64,000 bases of DNA from Phenylobacterium sp. (lineage in GTDB: Bacteria; Pseudomonadota; Alphaproteobacteria; Caulobacterales; Caulobacteraceae), in assembly GCA_004799545.1 (NCBI GenBank), contig SSMU01000030.1, positions 1-64,000 on the forward strand. The letters run 5' to 3'. Below, piece after piece: positions 46,314 to 55,113 of this stretch; the first letter of the stretch is position 1, and each line of letters begins with the position of its first letter. The notes below the pieces were generated by a model. The model was not told the DNA's origin. It saw nothing but the letters and a program-made list of their open reading frames with translations, and did not search any database. A program made the translations under genes and the position numbers.

Positions 46314-46817
46314 GTGAAGTTCGTCGCCCATCCCGACGGCCGGTTCGAGTTCCAGGGCCGCACCCTGCGCTGCGCGGTCGGCCGCAAGGGCGTCGTGGCC
46401 GCGGCTGCGAAGAAGGAGGGCGACGGCGCCTCCCCGGTCGGCGTCTGGTCGATCCGCAAGGTGCTCTACCGTCCCGACGTCGGCGCGCCCACGACCGCGC
46501 TCCCCGCCGAGCCCATCGCCCGCGACGACGGCTGGTGCGACGACCCCGAGGACGAGGCCTACAACCGCCCGGTGAAGCTGCCGCACCGGGCCAGCTTCGA
46601 GAAGCTCTGGCGCGACGACCACATGTACGACCGCGTGGTGGTGCTGGGGCACAACGACGATCCGCCCCGGCCTTACCTGGGCTCCTGCATCTTCCTGCAC
46701 CTGGTCAAGCCCGGATATGCGCCCACCCAGGGCTGCGTGGCGCTGTCGGCCGAGGACCTCGAAGCCCTGCTGGAGGCCGCCCAGCCCGGCGACCTCGTAG
46801 AGATCGCCGCCGACTGA
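46314..46817 (+). CDS. L,D-transpeptidase (YkuD) family protein
   Basis: The GTG at 46314 (reading KFVAHPDGRFEFQGR after the start) has GAGG at proper spacing. The frame is open back to an ATG at 46257, but that would overlap the start codon of the divergent regulator. The resulting 167-residue protein has the YkuD catalytic pattern HNDDPPRPYLGSCIFLHL then PTQGCVALS, with the nucleophile Cys in QGC. There is no signal peptide in this form, as in many short alphaproteobacterial YkuD proteins. Its stop shares a base with the AraC gene (TGATG). Confidence 0.85.
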   Translation: MKFVAHPDGRFEFQGRTLRCAVGRKGVVAAAAKKEGDGASPVGVWSIRKVLYRPDVGAPTTALPAEPIARDDGWCDDPEDEAYNRPVKLPHRASFEKLWRDDHMYDRVVVLGHNDDPPRPYLGSCIFLHLVKPGYAPTQGCVALSAEDLEALLEAAQPGDLVEIAAD

Positions 46818-47494
46818 TGCACGCCGCCGCCCCCGTCGCCCGCCAGCACCTCAGTCCCGGCGACCTGCCGCGGCACCGCCACGGCGCGGCCTATCTGACC
46901 CTGGTGGTGTCCGGCGGCTACGAGGAGGCCGGCGACCGCGGGCGCTGGCGCGTGCAGCCGGGCGACGTCATCGTCCACCGCGCCTTCGAGGCCCACCTGA
47001 ACCGCGTGCGCGCCGCCACCGGCGTGGTGAACCTGCCGCTGGACGAGGACGAGCTGCCGCCGTTCGGGCGGATCGGCGACCTCGACGCCGTGGTCCGCGC
47101 CCTGGCCGACCCGGCCGAGGCTCTGGCGCGGGTCCGCGCTCAGTTCACCCCGCTCACCCCGCCGGTCCTCGACTGGCCCGACGACCTGGCCCGCGCGCTC
47201 GGCGAGGCTGAGCCAGGCGCGCTGGGCGCCTGGGCCCGCACGCGCCGGCTGTCGCCGGAGCACGTCGCCCGCGGCTTTCGCCAGGTGTTCGGCGTCGCGC
47301 CCCGCCGTTTCCGCGCCGAGGCCCGCGCCCAGGCGGCGCTGCGCGACCTCGCCGAGACGGACGCGCCCCTGGCCGCCATCGCCGCGGCCCGCGGCTTCGC
47401 CGACCAGCCGCACATGACCCGCGCCGTCGCCGCCCTCACCGGCCGCACGCCGGGCGCCTGGCGCAGGTCAACTGGGTTCAAGACCGGCGCCTGA
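46817..47494 (+). CDS. AraC family transcriptional regulator (short)
   Basis: The ATG shares a base with the stop of the L,D-transpeptidase gene. The 225-residue protein has an N-terminal cupin-like domain with metal-type residues HLSPGDLPRHRHGAAYLTLV and QPGDVIVHRAFEAHLNRV. The C-terminal AraC HTH domain is around 125-215 (LSPEHVARGFRQVFGVAPRR, then IAAARGFADQPHMTRAVAAL). The effector and target are unknown; translational coupling suggests it acts with the wall enzyme. Confidence 0.9.
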   Translation: MHAAAPVARQHLSPGDLPRHRHGAAYLTLVVSGGYEEAGDRGRWRVQPGDVIVHRAFEAHLNRVRAATGVVNLPLDEDELPPFGRIGDLDAVVRALADPAEALARVRAQFTPLTPPVLDWPDDLARALGEAEPGALGAWARTRRLSPEHVARGFRQVFGVAPRRFRAEARAQAALRDLAETDAPLAAIAAARGFADQPHMTRAVAALTGRTPGAWRRSTGFKTGA

Positions 47495-47514
47495 GCCGCA
47501 CCTAGGCTCGCGCC

Positions 47515-48654
47515 ATGAATCGCCGCCACCTGCTGGCCGCCGGCCTCGCCGTCGCCGCCGCGCCCCGCATGGCCTTCGCCGCGCCGGCCTTCCACACCCG
47601 CTGGTCGGTGCGCGGCTCCGAGGGCTTCGACGCCCTCTGTTTCCTCGGCCCGCTTTCCGGCAAGCCGTTCTACGCCAGCTACTACACGGCCGAGCTCGCG
47701 GACTTCCTGCCGCGGTTCCCCAAGCCCGCCGCCGCGGCGCTGGCCACCCTGCAGGCCGCCGCCGACGCCCGCGGCGTCCTGCTCGGCCCGACGCTCTGCC
47801 TGCTGTTCTCGGGCGGCGCGGACGCGACCCTCGACGACCTGATCGCCAACCTCGACGCCGCCGAGACGCGGTTGAAGCCCGCCTACCGGGCGAGCGCCTA
47901 CTGGGACGCCGACGACTGGGCCGCCTTCACGGCCGGCCGGCCGCTGATCCGCGCCGTGCTGGCGGGCCTACGCGAGGCGGACTTCCCCGGCCTGCGCCGA
48001 CGCTTCGTGGCCGGGAAGCTCGCCGCGCGGATCCCGGCGCTGAAAACCCGGGTCGCCGGCCTCGACGTGATCGGCGAGCAGCAGCGCCTGCTCGGCCGCC
48101 CGCTGCCGCCATCGCTGGAGATCATCCTGCTGTGGTTCTCCAAGCCGCACGGCATCCGGGTGCAGGGCCAGCGGTTCCTGACCCATGTGGACTATCCGGA
48201 CCAGATCGTGCTGCGCAACGCCGCCCATGAGGTGTTCCACCCGCCCTTCCCGATGCAGGGGCCCGCCGCCCGCGCGGCGCTCGCCGTCCTCGGCGCCGAT
48301 CCGCTGATCGGCCGCATCGTCGCCGAGCACGACCCGGCCTTCGGCTACAACAGCCTGCCCGGCTATTTCGAGGAGGACACTGTCCAGGCCCTGGAGCAGG
48401 TCGTCAGCGAGCGCCTGGGGTTCGCCAGCCCGCCGGCCAGCCGCTGGAAGGCTGACGACGGCATGCACGTGCTGGCCGCCGGCCTCTACGGCCTGCTGAA
48501 GGCTGACGGCTTCGACCGCACCGGCGGCCGGATCGAGGCCTGGATCGGCGCGGCCGCGGCGGGCGCGGGCCTGGCGCCGGGCCCACTGCATGCCGCCGCG
48601 GCCGCCGTGCTGCAGGTCCCGCCGGACGGCCTGTGGCCGCGCAAGCTTGCCTGA
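47515..48654 (+). CDS. Tat-exported hypothetical protein with a zincin-like HEVFH motif
   Basis: A 379-residue protein. The signal is MNRRHLLAAGLAVAAAP with adjacent arginines and cleavage near AFA-AP. The body includes HEVFH at 238-242, matching HExxH of zinc metalloproteases, and a Glu-rich helix FEEDTVQALEQVVSE starting at 285 where a third (gluzincin-type) ligand could lie. I recognise no named family. The product is probably periplasmic and may be a metallopeptidase. It lies between the AraC gene and a LysE exporter, 20 bases after the former. Confidence 0.75.
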   Translation: MNRRHLLAAGLAVAAAPRMAFAAPAFHTRWSVRGSEGFDALCFLGPLSGKPFYASYYTAELADFLPRFPKPAAAALATLQAAADARGVLLGPTLCLLFSGGADATLDDLIANLDAAETRLKPAYRASAYWDADDWAAFTAGRPLIRAVLAGLREADFPGLRRRFVAGKLAARIPALKTRVAGLDVIGEQQRLLGRPLPPSLEIILLWFSKPHGIRVQGQRFLTHVDYPDQIVLRNAAHEVFHPPFPMQGPAARAALAVLGADPLIGRIVAEHDPAFGYNSLPGYFEEDTVQALEQVVSERLGFASPPASRWKADDGMHVLAAGLYGLLKADGFDRTGGRIEAWIGAAAAGAGLAPGPLHAAAAAVLQVPPDGLWPRKLA

Positions 48655-48700
48655 GCGCCCCGGCCGGCCGATATCGCAAGCTTCAGCGGAGGGCGGTACG

Positions 48701-49327
48701 ATGGATTGGCGGGTCTGGCTGGGCTTTGCGGCGACCTCCGCGGCAGTCGGCCTGATCCCCGGTCCCGGCGTCACCAGCATCGTGGGCTATGCGCTGAGCT
48801 CGGGCCGGCGTACGGCGCTGGCCTCGGTGGCCGGCGCCTCGGTGGGGGCGGCGATCTCCATGAGCCTGTCGCTGGCCGGCGCGGGCGCCATCCTGGCCGC
48901 CTCAGCCCTGGCGTTCAGCGTACTGAAGTGGGCGGGCGCCCTTTATCTCGTGGGCCTGGGCCTGGTCACCATCTGGAAGAGCCGCGCCGCGCCTGAGGCC
49001 GCCGACCAGGCGCCGCGCCCGGTCATCCGCCCGCGCACCGCCTTCTGGAGCACCGTGGCGGTGGGCAGCCTGAACCCCAAGACCATCGTCTTCTTCGTGG
49101 CCTTCGCCCCGCAGTTCATCAGCCCGCGCGCCGACTACGCCAGCCAGGCGGCGATCCTGGTCGCCACCTTCATCGCCGTGGTGTTCACCACCGACAGCGG
49201 CTATGCGCTGGCCGCCTCCCACGCCTCGCAGCTGCTGCGCACTTCGAAGGCGCTGATCTGGATGAAGCGAGCCGGCGGCGGGGCGCTCATCGCGGCCGGC
49301 GTCGCCACCGCGGCGGCCAGAACCTAG
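48701..49327 (+). CDS. LysE/RhtB family amino-acid exporter
   Basis: The start at 48701 (MDWRVWLGFAATSAAVGLIP) follows GGAGGG by 6 bases. The 208-residue transporter has about six hydrophobic segments and the LysE/RhtB pattern AVGLIPGPGVTSIVGYALSS, GRRTALASVAGASVG and AVGSLNPKTIVFFVAFAPQF. It exports amino acids or related metabolites across the inner membrane; specificity is unknown. It overlaps the convergent YggS gene by 4 bases. Confidence 0.93.
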   Translation: MDWRVWLGFAATSAAVGLIPGPGVTSIVGYALSSGRRTALASVAGASVGAAISMSLSLAGAGAILAASALAFSVLKWAGALYLVGLGLVTIWKSRAAPEAADQAPRPVIRPRTAFWSTVAVGSLNPKTIVFFVAFAPQFISPRADYASQAAILVATFIAVVFTTDSGYALAASHASQLLRTSKALIWMKRAGGGALIAAGVATAAART

Positions 49328-49983
49328 GCCGAGGTTCGCGCCCCGAAAATCGCCGAGCCCACCCGCACGCTGGTGGCGCCGAAGCGGATCGCCGTCTCGA
49401 AGTCGTCGCTCATCCCCATCGAGAGCTTCGAAAGCCCGTTCCGCTCGGCGATCTTGCCCATGAGGGCGAAGTGCGGCCCGGCCGGCTCGCCCACCGGCGG
49501 GATGCACATCAGCCCCTCGGGGTTGAGCCCATAGTTTCCGCGACAAGCCCCGATGAAGGCGTCGGCCTGCGCCGGGATCACGCCCGCCTTCTGCGGCTCC
49601 TCGCCGGTGTTCACCTGCACGTAGAGCCGCGGCAGCCGGCCCTGCCGCTGCACCTCCTCGGCCAGCACGCCGGCCAGCTTCTCGCGGTCCAGGGTCTCGA
49701 TCACGTCGAAGAAGCCCACGGCGTCCTTGGCCTTGTTGCTCTGCAGGGGCCCGATCAGGTGCAGGGTCAGGCCGTCCGCCTCGCCGGCCCAGCGGGCCAT
49801 GGCGTCCTGCACCCGGTTCTCGCCGAACACCGCCTGGCCGGCGGCCAGCACCGGGGCGATATGCTCCCACGGCTGCTGCTTGGAGACCGCCACCAGGGTC
49901 ACGGCAGCGGGATCGCGGCCGCAGGCTTGCGCGGCGCGCGCGATCCGGGCGACGACATCGTGATAGCCGGAGGCCTCAGCCAT
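49324..49983 (-). CDS. YggS family pyridoxal phosphate homeostasis protein
   Basis: The start at 49983 (MAEASGYHDVVARIARAAQA) gives 219 residues. The PLP-binding Lys35 is in LVAVSKQQPW. FGENRVQDAMARW, LHLIGPLQSNKAK, VQVNTGEEPQKAG and LSMGMSDDFETAIRFGATSV are signature blocks of the YggS/PROSC family. It controls cytosolic PLP levels and has no known catalytic reaction. A pyridoxal kinase gene (pdxY) is elsewhere in this window. Confidence 0.95.
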   Translation of the reverse strand: MAEASGYHDVVARIARAAQACGRDPAAVTLVAVSKQQPWEHIAPVLAAGQAVFGENRVQDAMARWAGEADGLTLHLIGPLQSNKAKDAVGFFDVIETLDREKLAGVLAEEVQRQGRLPRLYVQVNTGEEPQKAGVIPAQADAFIGACRGNYGLNPEGLMCIPPVGEPAGPHFALMGKIAERNGLSKLSMGMSDDFETAIRFGATSVRVGSAIFGARTSA

Positions 49984-50050
49984 TTCGACCTTCTGGACCC
50001 TTGAACGCACCGCCGCGCTCTTAAATCGCGCCGCGGGTCGGCGGAAGGGC

Positions 50051-50593
50051 TTGCCGCATCTGCTGTTCTTCACCGACCCGGCGCGCACGCCGGACGCCTG
50101 CGCCATCGCCGAGACCCTGCCGCGCGGCGCGGCCATCGTCTTCCGCGCCTTCGGGGCGGCCGACGCCGAGGCCCAGGCCCTGCGCCTGAAGGCCATCGCC
50201 CGGAGGCGGGGGCTGAAGCTGCTGATCGGCGCCGACGCGCAGCTTGCCGCCCGGATCCGCGCCGACGGGGTCCACCTGCCCGAGCGGCTGGCGGCCAACA
50301 GCCGCAGGCTGAAGGCGGCCCATCTGCGCTGGATCGTCACCTGCGCGGCCCATTCCCTGCAGGCCGCCCGTCGCGCCGGCGCGTTCGGCGCCGACGCCGC
50401 TGTGGTCTCGGCGGTGTTCGCAAGCCGCAGTCCCTCGGCCGGCGCGCCCATCGGGCCGCTGCGCCTCGCGCCCCTGGTCCGCGCCGCCGGCCTGCCGGCC
50501 TACGCCCTGGGCGGGATCAACAACAAAACGGCCCGCCGTCTCAAGGACGCGGGCCTGGTAGGTCTCGCGGGCGTGGAGGGTCTTAGAACTTGA
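50051..50593 (+). CDS. Thiamine phosphate synthase-like (ThiE/TenI) protein
   Basis: A 180-residue TIM-barrel protein, start assigned to the TTG at 50051 because the sequence from MPHLLFFTDPARTPDACAIA matches the family N-terminus; the start is uncertain. LPRGAAIVFRAFGAADAEAQ, GADGVHLP-like RADGVHLPERL, VSAVFASRSPSAGAPIGPLR and ALGGINNKTARRL follow the ThiE pattern. It is shorter than E. coli ThiE (about 211 residues), so thiamine synthesis is unproven; a regulatory TenI-type role is an alternative. It overlaps ntrZ convergently by 11 bases. Confidence 0.72.
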   Translation: MPHLLFFTDPARTPDACAIAETLPRGAAIVFRAFGAADAEAQALRLKAIARRRGLKLLIGADAQLAARIRADGVHLPERLAANSRRLKAAHLRWIVTCAAHSLQAARRAGAFGADAAVVSAVFASRSPSAGAPIGPLRLAPLVRAAGLPAYALGGINNKTARRLKDAGLVGLAGVEGLRT

Positions 50594-50972
50594 ACTGGGT
50601 CTCGAGGCGGACGCGGGGCTGGCCGGCGTCGGGGGCGAGCCTGGTCGGCGCCGTCTGCACCTGCTGGCCGCCCAGGGCCACGGCCCCGCCGACCCGCAGC
50701 GAAGGGGTGATGCGGAAATAGGCGCCGGCCTGGACGTCGTTCCAGGTGCCCTCGCGGGTGTCGGGCTGCTGCAGGTCGAGGGTGACGCCGAAGCGGCCGT
50801 GGCGGACGTCGGCCTTGAAGGTCTTGGGCGCGCCGGCCAGGCTGGCGGAATTGTCCGGCCGCACGGTGAAATCCACCGGCTTGGCGACCACGTCGGCCGC
50901 ATGCGCTGCGCCGGCTGCGCCACCCAAGAGGGCGGCGACGCCGATCATTGCTGCGATGTGACGCGCCGACAT
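50583..50972 (-). CDS. ntrZ: NtrZ family periplasmic regulatory protein
   Basis: The start at 50972 (MSARHIAAMIGVAALLGGAA) yields 129 residues with a signal peptide cleaved near AHA-AD. The mature part has HGRFGVTLDLQQPDTREGTW, DVQAGAYFRITPSLRVGGAV and the end RVRLETQFKF. These match the NtrZ family of Caulobacterales as I recall it. NtrZ in Caulobacter is a periplasmic partner that inhibits NtrY phosphatase activity. No ntrY/ntrX gene is in the window. It has a beta-barrel-like repeat pattern. Confidence 0.8.
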   Translation of the reverse strand: MSARHIAAMIGVAALLGGAAGAAHAADVVAKPVDFTVRPDNSASLAGAPKTFKADVRHGRFGVTLDLQQPDTREGTWNDVQAGAYFRITPSLRVGGAVALGGQQVQTAPTRLAPDAGQPRVRLETQFKF

Positions 50973-51251
50973 ACCCACAGACTTAGTCCCTCGTGACCGA
51001 GATTGCAGCCTCTCGCGTGTCATTCGGCCGCACAGTCGAGGTCGATTAAAGTCCCAGCGGCCCTCGGGTCAACTCACTACGGCGTCACAAGGCTGCTTCA
51101 GCTGTGACAAGCACCCCCGCTGTGGCCCTGGGGTCACTTAATTCCTGTTTGGCGCCGGCGAGGGCGTTGTTATAGAGGGCGCGGCGCGGGGCGGCGCCGT
51201 GGCGCTCGGCAATTTGGGCCGCTGCGGAAAATCTAGTGGAGACGGAAGCAG

Positions 51252-51740
51252 ATGCCGTTTGTGCGCGGAGTGAGGTTGCGGCCGGTCAAGGCTGGCGCGG
51301 GGGCTGTCGTCGCCCTTGGCTTGGCCTCGCTGGCGCTCAGCGCCTGCTCGACCCCCCATGTGTTCGGCCTCGGCGGCCCGAAGGGCGTCGTGCCCAACCC
51401 GTCGCAGGCGGCCTCCGTCTCGGTGAACGGCTATCTGTGGCGCGCCACGCTCGACACCCTGTCGTTCATGCCGCTGGCCTCCGCCGACCCCTACGGCGGC
51501 GTGATCATCACCGATTGGTACGTCAACCCGGAAAAGCCGGACGAGCGCTTCAAGTGCACCGTCTACATCCTGGACGCCCGCCTGCGGGCCGACGGCCTGA
51601 ACGTCACGGTGTTCAAGCAGACCAAGGACGGCGCCGGCAATTGGGTCGATACGGCCACCGCCGCCCAGACCGAGACGGACCTGGAAAACGCCATCCTGAC
51701 CCGGGCGCGCCAGCTGCGACTTTCGAACATCAAGGGCTGA
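51252..51740 (+). CDS. DUF3576 domain-containing lipoprotein
   Basis: A 162-residue lipoprotein: N-terminal signal ending in LALSAC with the lipidated Cys32. The DUF3576 core is SVNGYLWRATLDTLSFMPLA, SADPYGGVIITDWYVNPEKP and RFKCTVYILDARLRADGLNV. Function unknown; it is conserved in alphaproteobacteria, commonly next to leuS-lptE, as here. A GGAGAC site precedes the ATG. It is followed by the type-A palindromic repeat. Confidence 0.92.
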   Translation: MPFVRGVRLRPVKAGAGAVVALGLASLALSACSTPHVFGLGGPKGVVPNPSQAASVSVNGYLWRATLDTLSFMPLASADPYGGVIITDWYVNPEKPDERFKCTVYILDARLRADGLNVTVFKQTKDGAGNWVDTATAAQTETDLENAILTRARQLRLSNIKG

Positions 51741-51752
51741 CCGCCTCAGATG

Positions 51753-51868
51753 CTCCCCTTCAGGGGGAGCTGTCGCGAAGCGACTGAGGGGGTTGAAGGC
51801 CGACGCGCTCGCCGCTCGTGGGCGTGAACCCCCTCCGGTCCTCCGGACCACCTCCCCCTGTGGGGAGG
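51753..51868. repeat. Composite palindromic intergenic repeat (type A, copy 2)
   Basis: The reverse-complement counterpart of the element at 21693-21826. It carries GCTCCCCTTCAGGGGGAGC, GTCGCGAAGCGAC, a GAGGGGGTT block against AACCCCCTC, GGTCCTCCGGACC and CCTCCCCCTGTGGGGAGG. The order of hairpins, read backwards, matches copy 1 closely. It occupies the gap between the DUF3576 gene and leuS. Confidence 0.75.
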
Positions 51869-51912
51869 ATCGGGATTGACCGCCATTCCAACTCCAGTCC
51901 AAAGCCTCCCCT

Positions 51913-54498
51913 ATGGCCCGCTACAATCCGAAGGAAACCGAGCCCAGATGGCGTAAGGCCTGGGCCGATACCGACGCCTTCAAGGCGACGATCGATCCGT
52001 CGCGGCCGAAGTACTACGTCCTGGAGATGTTCCCCTACCCCTCGGGGCGGCTGCACGTCGGCCACGTGCGCAACTATGCGCTGGGCGACGTCATCGCCCG
52101 TTTCAAGCGCGCCCGCGGCTTCTCCGTCCTGCATCCCATGGGCTGGGACGCCTTCGGCCTGCCCGCCGAGAACGCCGCCATGGAGCGCGGCGTCGAGCCC
52201 CGCGCCTGGACCTACGACAACATCGACCGGATGCGCAGCGAGCTGAAGGAGCTGGGCCTGGCGGTCGACTGGTCCCGTGAGTTCGCTACCTGCGACATCG
52301 AATATTACGGCCAGCAGCAGGCCCTGTTCCTGGAGCTCTACGACCGTGGCCTGGTCTATCGCCGCGAGGCCACCGTCAACTGGGACCCGGTGGACCAGAC
52401 GGTGCTGGCCAACGAGCAGGTGGTCGACGGCCTCGGCTGGCGCTCCGGCGCGGTGGTCGAGAAGCGCAAGCTGAACCAGTGGTTCCTGCGGATCACCGAC
52501 TACGCCGACCAGCTGGTCGACGACCTCGCTGCGCTCGAGCGCTGGCCCGAGAAGGTCCGGCTCATGCAGGAGAACTGGATCGGCCGCTCCAAGGGCCTGA
52601 AGTTCACCTTCCCCTTCGCCGGGACCGCGCCGTTTCCCGAGCTGAGCGGCGTCGAGGTCTACACCACCCGGCCCGACACCCTCTACGGCGCGAGCTTCGT
52701 GGGCGTGGCGCCGGATCATCCGCTGGCGGCGCGGGTGGCGAGCCGCGATCCCAAGGCCGCGGCCTTTATCGAGAAGTGCCGCAAGGGCGCGGTCTCCGAG
52801 GCCGAGATCGAGACCCAGGAGAAGGAAGGCTACGACACCGGGCTCAGGGTGAAGCACCCGTTCGACGAGCGCTGGGAGCTGCCGGTCTGGATCGCCAACT
52901 TCATCCTGATGGACTACGGCACGGGCGCGATCTTCGCCTGCCCAGCGCATGACCAGCGCGACATCGAATTCGCCCGCAAATATGGCCTGCCGGTGAAGCC
53001 GGTCGTCCTGCCGCCGGGCGCGGACCCGGCGACCTTCGACGTGGCCGACGAGGCCTATACGGGCCCGGGCGTGATCTTCAATTCGCAGTTCCTGGACGGG
53101 CTCGACGTTGAGGCCGCCAAGGCCGCCGCCATCGCCCGCGTCGAGGCGGAGGGGCTTGGCGAGGGCGCCACCGTCTTCCGCCTGCGCGACTGGGGCGTCG
53201 CCCGCCAGCGGGGCTGGGGCTGCCCGATCCCGGTGGTGCACTGCGAGGCCGACGGCGTCGTGCCGCTGCCGAAATCGGCCCTGCCGGTCGCCCTGCCCGA
53301 CGACCTGGTGTTCGACCGGCCGGGCAATGCGCTGGCTCGCCATCCCACCTGGAAGCACACCACCTGCCCGCAGTGCGGCGGCCCGGCCACCCGGGAGACC
53401 GACACCCTCGACACCTTCGTGGATTCGTCCTGGTACTTCGCCCGCTTCGCCAACCCGCACGCCGCCGAGCCGATCGACAAGGCCGCCGCCGACTACTGGA
53501 TGCCGGTCGACCAGTATATCGGCGGCATCGAGCACGCCGTCCTGCACCTGCTCTACGCCCGCTTCGTCACCAAGGCCCTGGCTGACGAGGACCGCCTCTC
53601 GGTGCGCGAACCGTTCGCGGGCCTGTTCACCCAGGGCATGGTCACCCACGAGACCTACCGCCGGCAGGGCGGCGAATGGCTGGAGCCGGCCGACGTCGAG
53701 ATCCTCGCCGAGGGCAAGACCCGCCGCGCCAAGCTGATCGAGACCGGTGAGCCGGTGGTGATCGGCGACGTCGAGAAGATGTCGAAGTCCAAGCGCAACA
53801 CCGTGGCCCCAGGCGAGATCTTCGAGGTCTATGGCGTCGACGCCGCGCGCCTCTTCGTGCTCTCCGACTCGCCGCCGGAGCGCGACGTGCAGTGGACCTC
53901 CGGCGGCGTCCAGGGCGCCTGGCGCTTCGTCAACCGGGTCTGGGAGGAGTTCGACAGCCAGCCCGCCGAGGCTCCGGCCGCCGCCGATGGCGGCGACGAG
54001 GCCGTCCTGGCCATCCGCCGCGCCACCCACCGCACGGTCAAGGCGGTCACCGAGGCGATCGAGACCTTCCACTTCAACTCCGGCATCGCCCGGCTCTACG
54101 AGTTCCTCAACCTGCTGAAGGCCCATCCGGCCAAGGGCGCCTCGCCCGCCGTGCTGGCGGCGCGCCACGAGGGACTTTCGGCCTTCGCCCGCCTGATCGG
54201 GCCCTTCACGCCGCACCTGGCGGAGGAATGCTGGGGCCGCGTCGGCGGTCGGGGCATGGTGGTGGAAGCCGACTGGCCGACCTATGATCCGGCCCTCACC
54301 GAGGACGCCAGCAGGGTCCTGCCCGTGCAGGTCAACGGCAAGCGCCGGGGCGAGATCACCGCCCCGGCCGGCGCCGAACCCGCGGACGTGGAGAAGATCG
54401 TGCTTGACGACCCGGAGATCGCGCGCCGACTTGAGGGCCTGACCATCCGCAAGGTGATCGTGGTGAAGGATCGCATCGTCAACATCGTGGCGGCCTAG
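51913..54498 (+). CDS. leuS: Leucyl-tRNA synthetase
   Basis: An 861-residue class I synthetase, normal for bacterial LeuRS. HIGH motif as HVGH at 48-51 ([20 protein letters not shown]), KMSKS at 622-626, and the editing domain near 220-420 with [21 protein letters not shown] zinc-type CPQC cluster is in [20 protein letters not shown]. The C-terminal domain carries the anticodon-independent tRNA-binding region. It is followed by lptE after 3 bases. Confidence 0.98.
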   Translation: MARYNPKETEPRWRKAWADTDAFKATIDPSRPKYYVLEMFPYPSGRLHVGHVRNYALGDVIARFKRARGFSVLHPMGWDAFGLPAENAAMERGVEPRAWTYDNIDRMRSELKELGLAVDWSREFATCDIEYYGQQQALFLELYDRGLVYRREATVNWDPVDQTVLANEQVVDGLGWRSGAVVEKRKLNQWFLRITDYADQLVDDLAALERWPEKVRLMQENWIGRSKGLKFTFPFAGTAPFPELSGVEVYTTRPDTLYGASFVGVAPDHPLAARVASRDPKAAAFIEKCRKGAVSEAEIETQEKEGYDTGLRVKHPFDERWELPVWIANFILMDYGTGAIFACPAHDQRDIEFARKYGLPVKPVVLPPGADPATFDVADEAYTGPGVIFNSQFLDGLDVEAAKAAAIARVEAEGLGEGATVFRLRDWGVARQRGWGCPIPVVHCEADGVVPLPKSALPVALPDDLVFDRPGNALARHPTWKHTTCPQCGGPATRETDTLDTFVDSSWYFARFANPHAAEPIDKAAADYWMPVDQYIGGIEHAVLHLLYARFVTKALADEDRLSVREPFAGLFTQGMVTHETYRRQGGEWLEPADVEILAEGKTRRAKLIETGEPVVIGDVEKMSKSKRNTVAPGEIFEVYGVDAARLFVLSDSPPERDVQWTSGGVQGAWRFVNRVWEEFDSQPAEAPAAADGGDEAVLAIRRATHRTVKAVTEAIETFHFNSGIARLYEFLNLLKAHPAKGASPAVLAARHEGLSAFARLIGPFTPHLAEECWGRVGGRGMVVEADWPTYDPALTEDASRVLPVQVNGKRRGEITAPAGAEPADVEKIVLDDPEIARRLEGLTIRKVIVVKDRIVNIVAA

Positions 54499-54501
54499 GC
54501 G

Positions 54502-55113
54502 ATGAGGCGTCTCGTGCTCTTCGCAACCCTGGCCGTTCTGGGCGCCGGCCTAGCCGCCTGCGGCTTCACGCCCCTCTATGCCGATCGCCCCGGGGTGGTG
54601 ACCAAGCTCGCCAACATCCAGGTGATCCGGCCCGAGGGCCGCACCGGCTTCCTGATCGGCGAGCACCTGGACGACTACCTTACCAAGGATCGCAACGCCG
54701 CGCCGGCCTACAAGATGTACGTGCAGCTCTCCGAGACCCGCTATCCGCGCGGCGTGCGGATCGACAACGTCGCCACCCGCTACGAATACGTGCTGCAGGC
54801 CGACTACAAGCTGGTCAGCCTGCCCTCCACCGATGTCGCCAAGACCGGCCGGGTGCACGTGGAGATCACCTACGACTCGGCCGACCAGCCCTACGCCTCG
54901 GTCGCCGCCCAGGAGGACGCCCAGGACCGCGCCGCCGAGGAGGCCGCCCGGCGCATCCAGCTGGAGCTCGCCGCCTGGCTGGCCACCGGCAAGCCCGAGG
55001 TGAAGAAGGTCAAGGTCTCGCCGAACGGGCCGGCCGTCGCCCTGCCGCCCAAGGACCCCTACGTGGCGCCGCCCACGCCGACGGCCCTGCCGAGCCCCGT
55101 CGCCGGGGCATGA
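54502..55113 (+). CDS. lptE: LPS-assembly lipoprotein LptE
   Basis: A 203-residue outer-membrane lipoprotein, plug of the LptD translocon. The lipobox LAAC with Cys20 is followed by GFTPLYADRPGVVTKLANIQ, the conserved LptE start (C-G-F-x-P-L-Y). It ends in a Pro/Lys-rich tail (VALPPKDPYVAPPTPTALPS) that is unlike gammaproteobacterial LptE. It is 3 bases after leuS and overlaps holA by ATGA, as in many proteobacteria. Confidence 0.92.
   Translation: MRRLVLFATLAVLGAGLAACGFTPLYADRPGVVTKLANIQVIRPEGRTGFLIGEHLDDYLTKDRNAAPAYKMYVQLSETRYPRGVRIDNVATRYEYVLQADYKLVSLPSTDVAKTGRVHVEITYDSADQPYASVAAQEDAQDRAAEEAARRIQLELAAWLATGKPEVKKVKVSPNGPAVALPPKDPYVAPPTPTALPSPVAGA

Noticed and set aside
51760..54216. 818-codon open frame antisense to leuS
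   Set aside because: Shadow of leuS; no recognisable domain and the composition is artefactual.
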